Positions 44,086 to 45,575 of a stretch of 45,575 nt of DNA are shown piece after piece. This stretch comes from JBBRWV01 sp038248985 (GTDB lineage: Bacteria > Planctomycetota > Phycisphaerae > WQYP01): positions 1 through 45,575 of the forward strand of contig JBBRWV010000008.1 of NCBI GenBank assembly GCA_038248985.1. Reading direction: 5' to 3'. Under the pieces are notes generated by a model that was not told where the DNA came from, searched no databases, and worked only from the letters and a program-made list of their open reading frames with translations. Position 1 is the first letter of the stretch; each line of letters opens with the position of its first letter. Made by a program: the position numbers and the translations under genes.

Positions 44086-45408
44086 ATGCACTCCCTCCCC
44101 ATCCAACCCGTCACTCAGCCCTTCCGCAAAACCATTTGCATCCCCGGCTCAAAATCCATCACCAATCGCGCCCTCCCCCTCGCCGCCCTCGCCCTCGGCG
44201 AATCCACCCTCACCGGCGTCCTCTTCGCCGACGACACCCGCCAAATGATCGCCGCACTCCAAACCCTCGGCTATTCCCTCCACGTCAATGAACCTGCCCG
44301 CACCGTCACCCTCCTCGGCCGCGGTTCAGACATCCCCGCCAAAAACGCCGCCCTCTCCTGCGGCAACTCCGGCACAACCATCCGCTTCCTCACCGCCCTG
44401 CTCGCCGTCGCCCACGGCCAATACGAACTCGACGGCATCGCCCGCATGCGCCAACGCCCCATCGACCAACTCGTCGATCAACTCCGCGCCCTCGGCGCCC
44501 CCATCGACTACGCCCAGCAACCCGGCTTCCCACCCCTCGTCCTCCACGCCCAGGGCCTCCTCGGCGGCGGTTGCCGCTTCGAAGACGCCAAATCCTCCCA
44601 GTACATCTCCGCCGTCCTCATGGCCGCACCCTACGCCCAAAACCCCGTCACCGTCCAACTCGTCGGCCCCGTCACCTCCGAACCTTACGTCAACATGACC
44701 CTCCGCATGATGCAACAGTTCGGCGTCTCCGTCAGCGTCCATGACCAATGCGCCCCCGCCGGCGGCCGCGCAGAAATCCCCTCGCGCATCCTCCAAATCC
44801 CCACCGCCTCCTACAAACCCCGCCCCTACGCCATCGAGCCCGACGCCTCCAACGCCTCCTACTTCCTCGCCGCCGCCGCCCTCTGCAAAGGCTCCTCCAT
44901 CACCCTCGAAGGCCTCGGCAAAAATTCCCTCCAAGGCGACATCGCCTTCGCCGACGTCCTCCACCAAATGGGCGCCAACCTCCTCTTCGGTCCAGATTTC
45001 GTCACCATCTCCGCTCCGTCCGACGGCCAACTCCGCGGCCTCGATCTCGACATGAATCACATCCCCGACATGGTCCAAACCCTCGCCATCGTCGCCCTCT
45101 TCGCCCAAGGCCCCACCACCGCCCGCAATGTCTGGAACCTCCGCGTCAAAGAAACCGACCGCCTCGCCGCCCTTGAAACCGAACTGAAAAAACTCGGTGC
45201 CATCGTCTCCACCACCCGTGACTCCATCACCATCACCCCGTCCCAAAAACCCACCCCCGCCAGCATCGCCACCTACGAAGACCACCGCATGGCCATGGCC
45301 TTCGCCATCGCCGGCCTCCGCATCCCCGGCATCATCATTCAGGATCCCGCCTGCACCGCCAAAACCTACCCCGCCTATTTCGACGACCTCGCCCAACTCT
45401 ACACTTGA
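44086..45408 (+). CDS. aroA: 3-phosphoshikimate 1-carboxyvinyltransferase (EPSP synthase)
   Basis: EPSP synthase joins shikimate 3-phosphate and phosphoenolpyruvate in the shikimate pathway. The 440-residue protein has the N-terminal substrate loop IPGSKSITNRAL (K23, R28) and the PEP-binding motif CGNSGTTIRFLTALLA (residues 92-107). It also has KSSQYISAVLMAAP, the catalytic Asp in MNHIPDMVQTLA, the Glu in RVKETDRL and the closing YEDHRMAMAFA. The second position after Arg100 differs from the E. coli type: Phe101 replaces Pro101. Length is normal. No strong Shine-Dalgarno sequence precedes the ATG; TACAAT is about 30 bases upstream. It lies just before pheT on the same strand. Confidence 0.95.
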   Translation: MHSLPIQPVTQPFRKTICIPGSKSITNRALPLAALALGESTLTGVLFADDTRQMIAALQTLGYSLHVNEPARTVTLLGRGSDIPAKNAALSCGNSGTTIRFLTALLAVAHGQYELDGIARMRQRPIDQLVDQLRALGAPIDYAQQPGFPPLVLHAQGLLGGGCRFEDAKSSQYISAVLMAAPYAQNPVTVQLVGPVTSEPYVNMTLRMMQQFGVSVSVHDQCAPAGGRAEIPSRILQIPTASYKPRPYAIEPDASNASYFLAAAALCKGSSITLEGLGKNSLQGDIAFADVLHQMGANLLFGPDFVTISAPSDGQLRGLDLDMNHIPDMVQTLAIVALFAQGPTTARNVWNLRVKETDRLAALETELKKLGAIVSTTRDSITITPSQKPTPASIATYEDHRMAMAFAIAGLRIPGIIIQDPACTAKTYPAYFDDLAQLYT

Positions 45409-45515
45409 ACCTCCCGCAACACCCCTCCCCATCCTTCACACCCACCCCTCCCTCCATTAAACTTCCCGCTCGAAGTTTCACGCTCCCCCTCGCCCAGAAT
45501 GGAATAGGATACCCC

Positions 45516-45575
45516 ATGAAAATCGCCCTGAATTGGATCGCCGCCTACCTCTCCCCCACCCCCGCACCCCAGGCC
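45516..45575 (+). CDS. pheT: Phenylalanine-tRNA ligase beta subunit, first 20 codons
   Basis: The ATG at 45516 is preceded by AGGA at 45505-45508. The 20 codons to the window end read MKIALNWIAAYLSPTPAPQA. The start MKI-LNWL--Y is the typical beginning of bacterial PheT, which with PheS charges tRNA-Phe. The rest lies outside the window, so the call rests on a short segment. Confidence 0.55.
   Translation, partial: MKIALNWIAAYLSPTPAPQA

Overview
The window is a GC-rich bacterial chromosome segment, most likely from the Planctomycetota and probably from a Phycisphaerae-like lineage. The evidence is an LEPR-XLL type secretion/sorting motif on a large VCBS-plus-beta-helix exoprotein, many secreted proteins with Thr/Pro-rich linkers, secreted HEAT-like proteins, two Gfo/Idh/MocA oxidoreductases and a lone sugar-isomerase TIM barrel, all interspersed with single housekeeping genes (dnaA, nuoC, tsaE, gpmI, recN, aroA, pheT). 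This is inference from gene content. No rRNA, tRNA or CRISPR array was seen. The first ~190 bases are homopolymeric C/G sequence, probably a poor-quality contig end.

Layout. 0-3.7 kb: a 5'-incomplete heparinase II/III-like protein facing a PAP2 phosphatase. 3.7-7 kb: an 875-base spacer with DnaA-box-like sites (possible oriC), dnaA, a hairpin, a 19-base inverted repeat and a Phd/RelE-type toxin-antitoxin pair. 7-12.3 kb: oligoendopeptidase F, then a compact three-gene set made of a VTC polyphosphate-polymerase domain protein, a DUF4956 membrane protein and a CotH-kinase lipoprotein. 12.4-15.1 kb: the LEPR-XLL exoprotein. 15.4-19 kb: promoter, nuoC, tsaE, an array of micro-hairpins, a Gfo/Idh oxidoreductase and a sigma-28 family factor. 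19-28.9 kb: secreted proteins, gpmI, recN, an AI-2E type permease and an alpha/beta hydrolase. 28.9-33 kb: two large divergent secreted proteins. 33-36.1 kb (minus strand): a four-gene set of aquaporin, sugar isomerase/epimerase, zinc-ribbon protein and oxidoreductase. 36.3-38.9 kb: a PIG-V-like glycosyltransferase and a SIMPL-domain protein.

38.9-42 kb is the accessory hot spot. A 986-base IS5-type element with intact 16-base terminal repeats sits exactly on the stop codon of the SIMPL gene. It is followed by an orphan C-terminal coding fragment and by a 5'-truncated cadherin-like protein with four GWAYDP repeats. 42-45.6 kb: IclR regulator, secreted HEAT-like protein, aroA and the first 20 codons of pheT.

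The most coherent functional groups are (i) VTC-DUF4956-CotH, plausibly polyphosphate synthesis and export coupled to extracytoplasmic protein phosphorylation; (ii) the aquaporin/isomerase/oxidoreductase operon, whose channel carries a plant-TIP2-like His-Ile-Gly-Arg filter, plausibly small-solute uptake plus sugar interconversion; and (iii) the dnaA neighbourhood. Two conserved genes, recN and the glycosyltransferase, carry in-frame insertions that look like captured intergenic low-complexity sequence.
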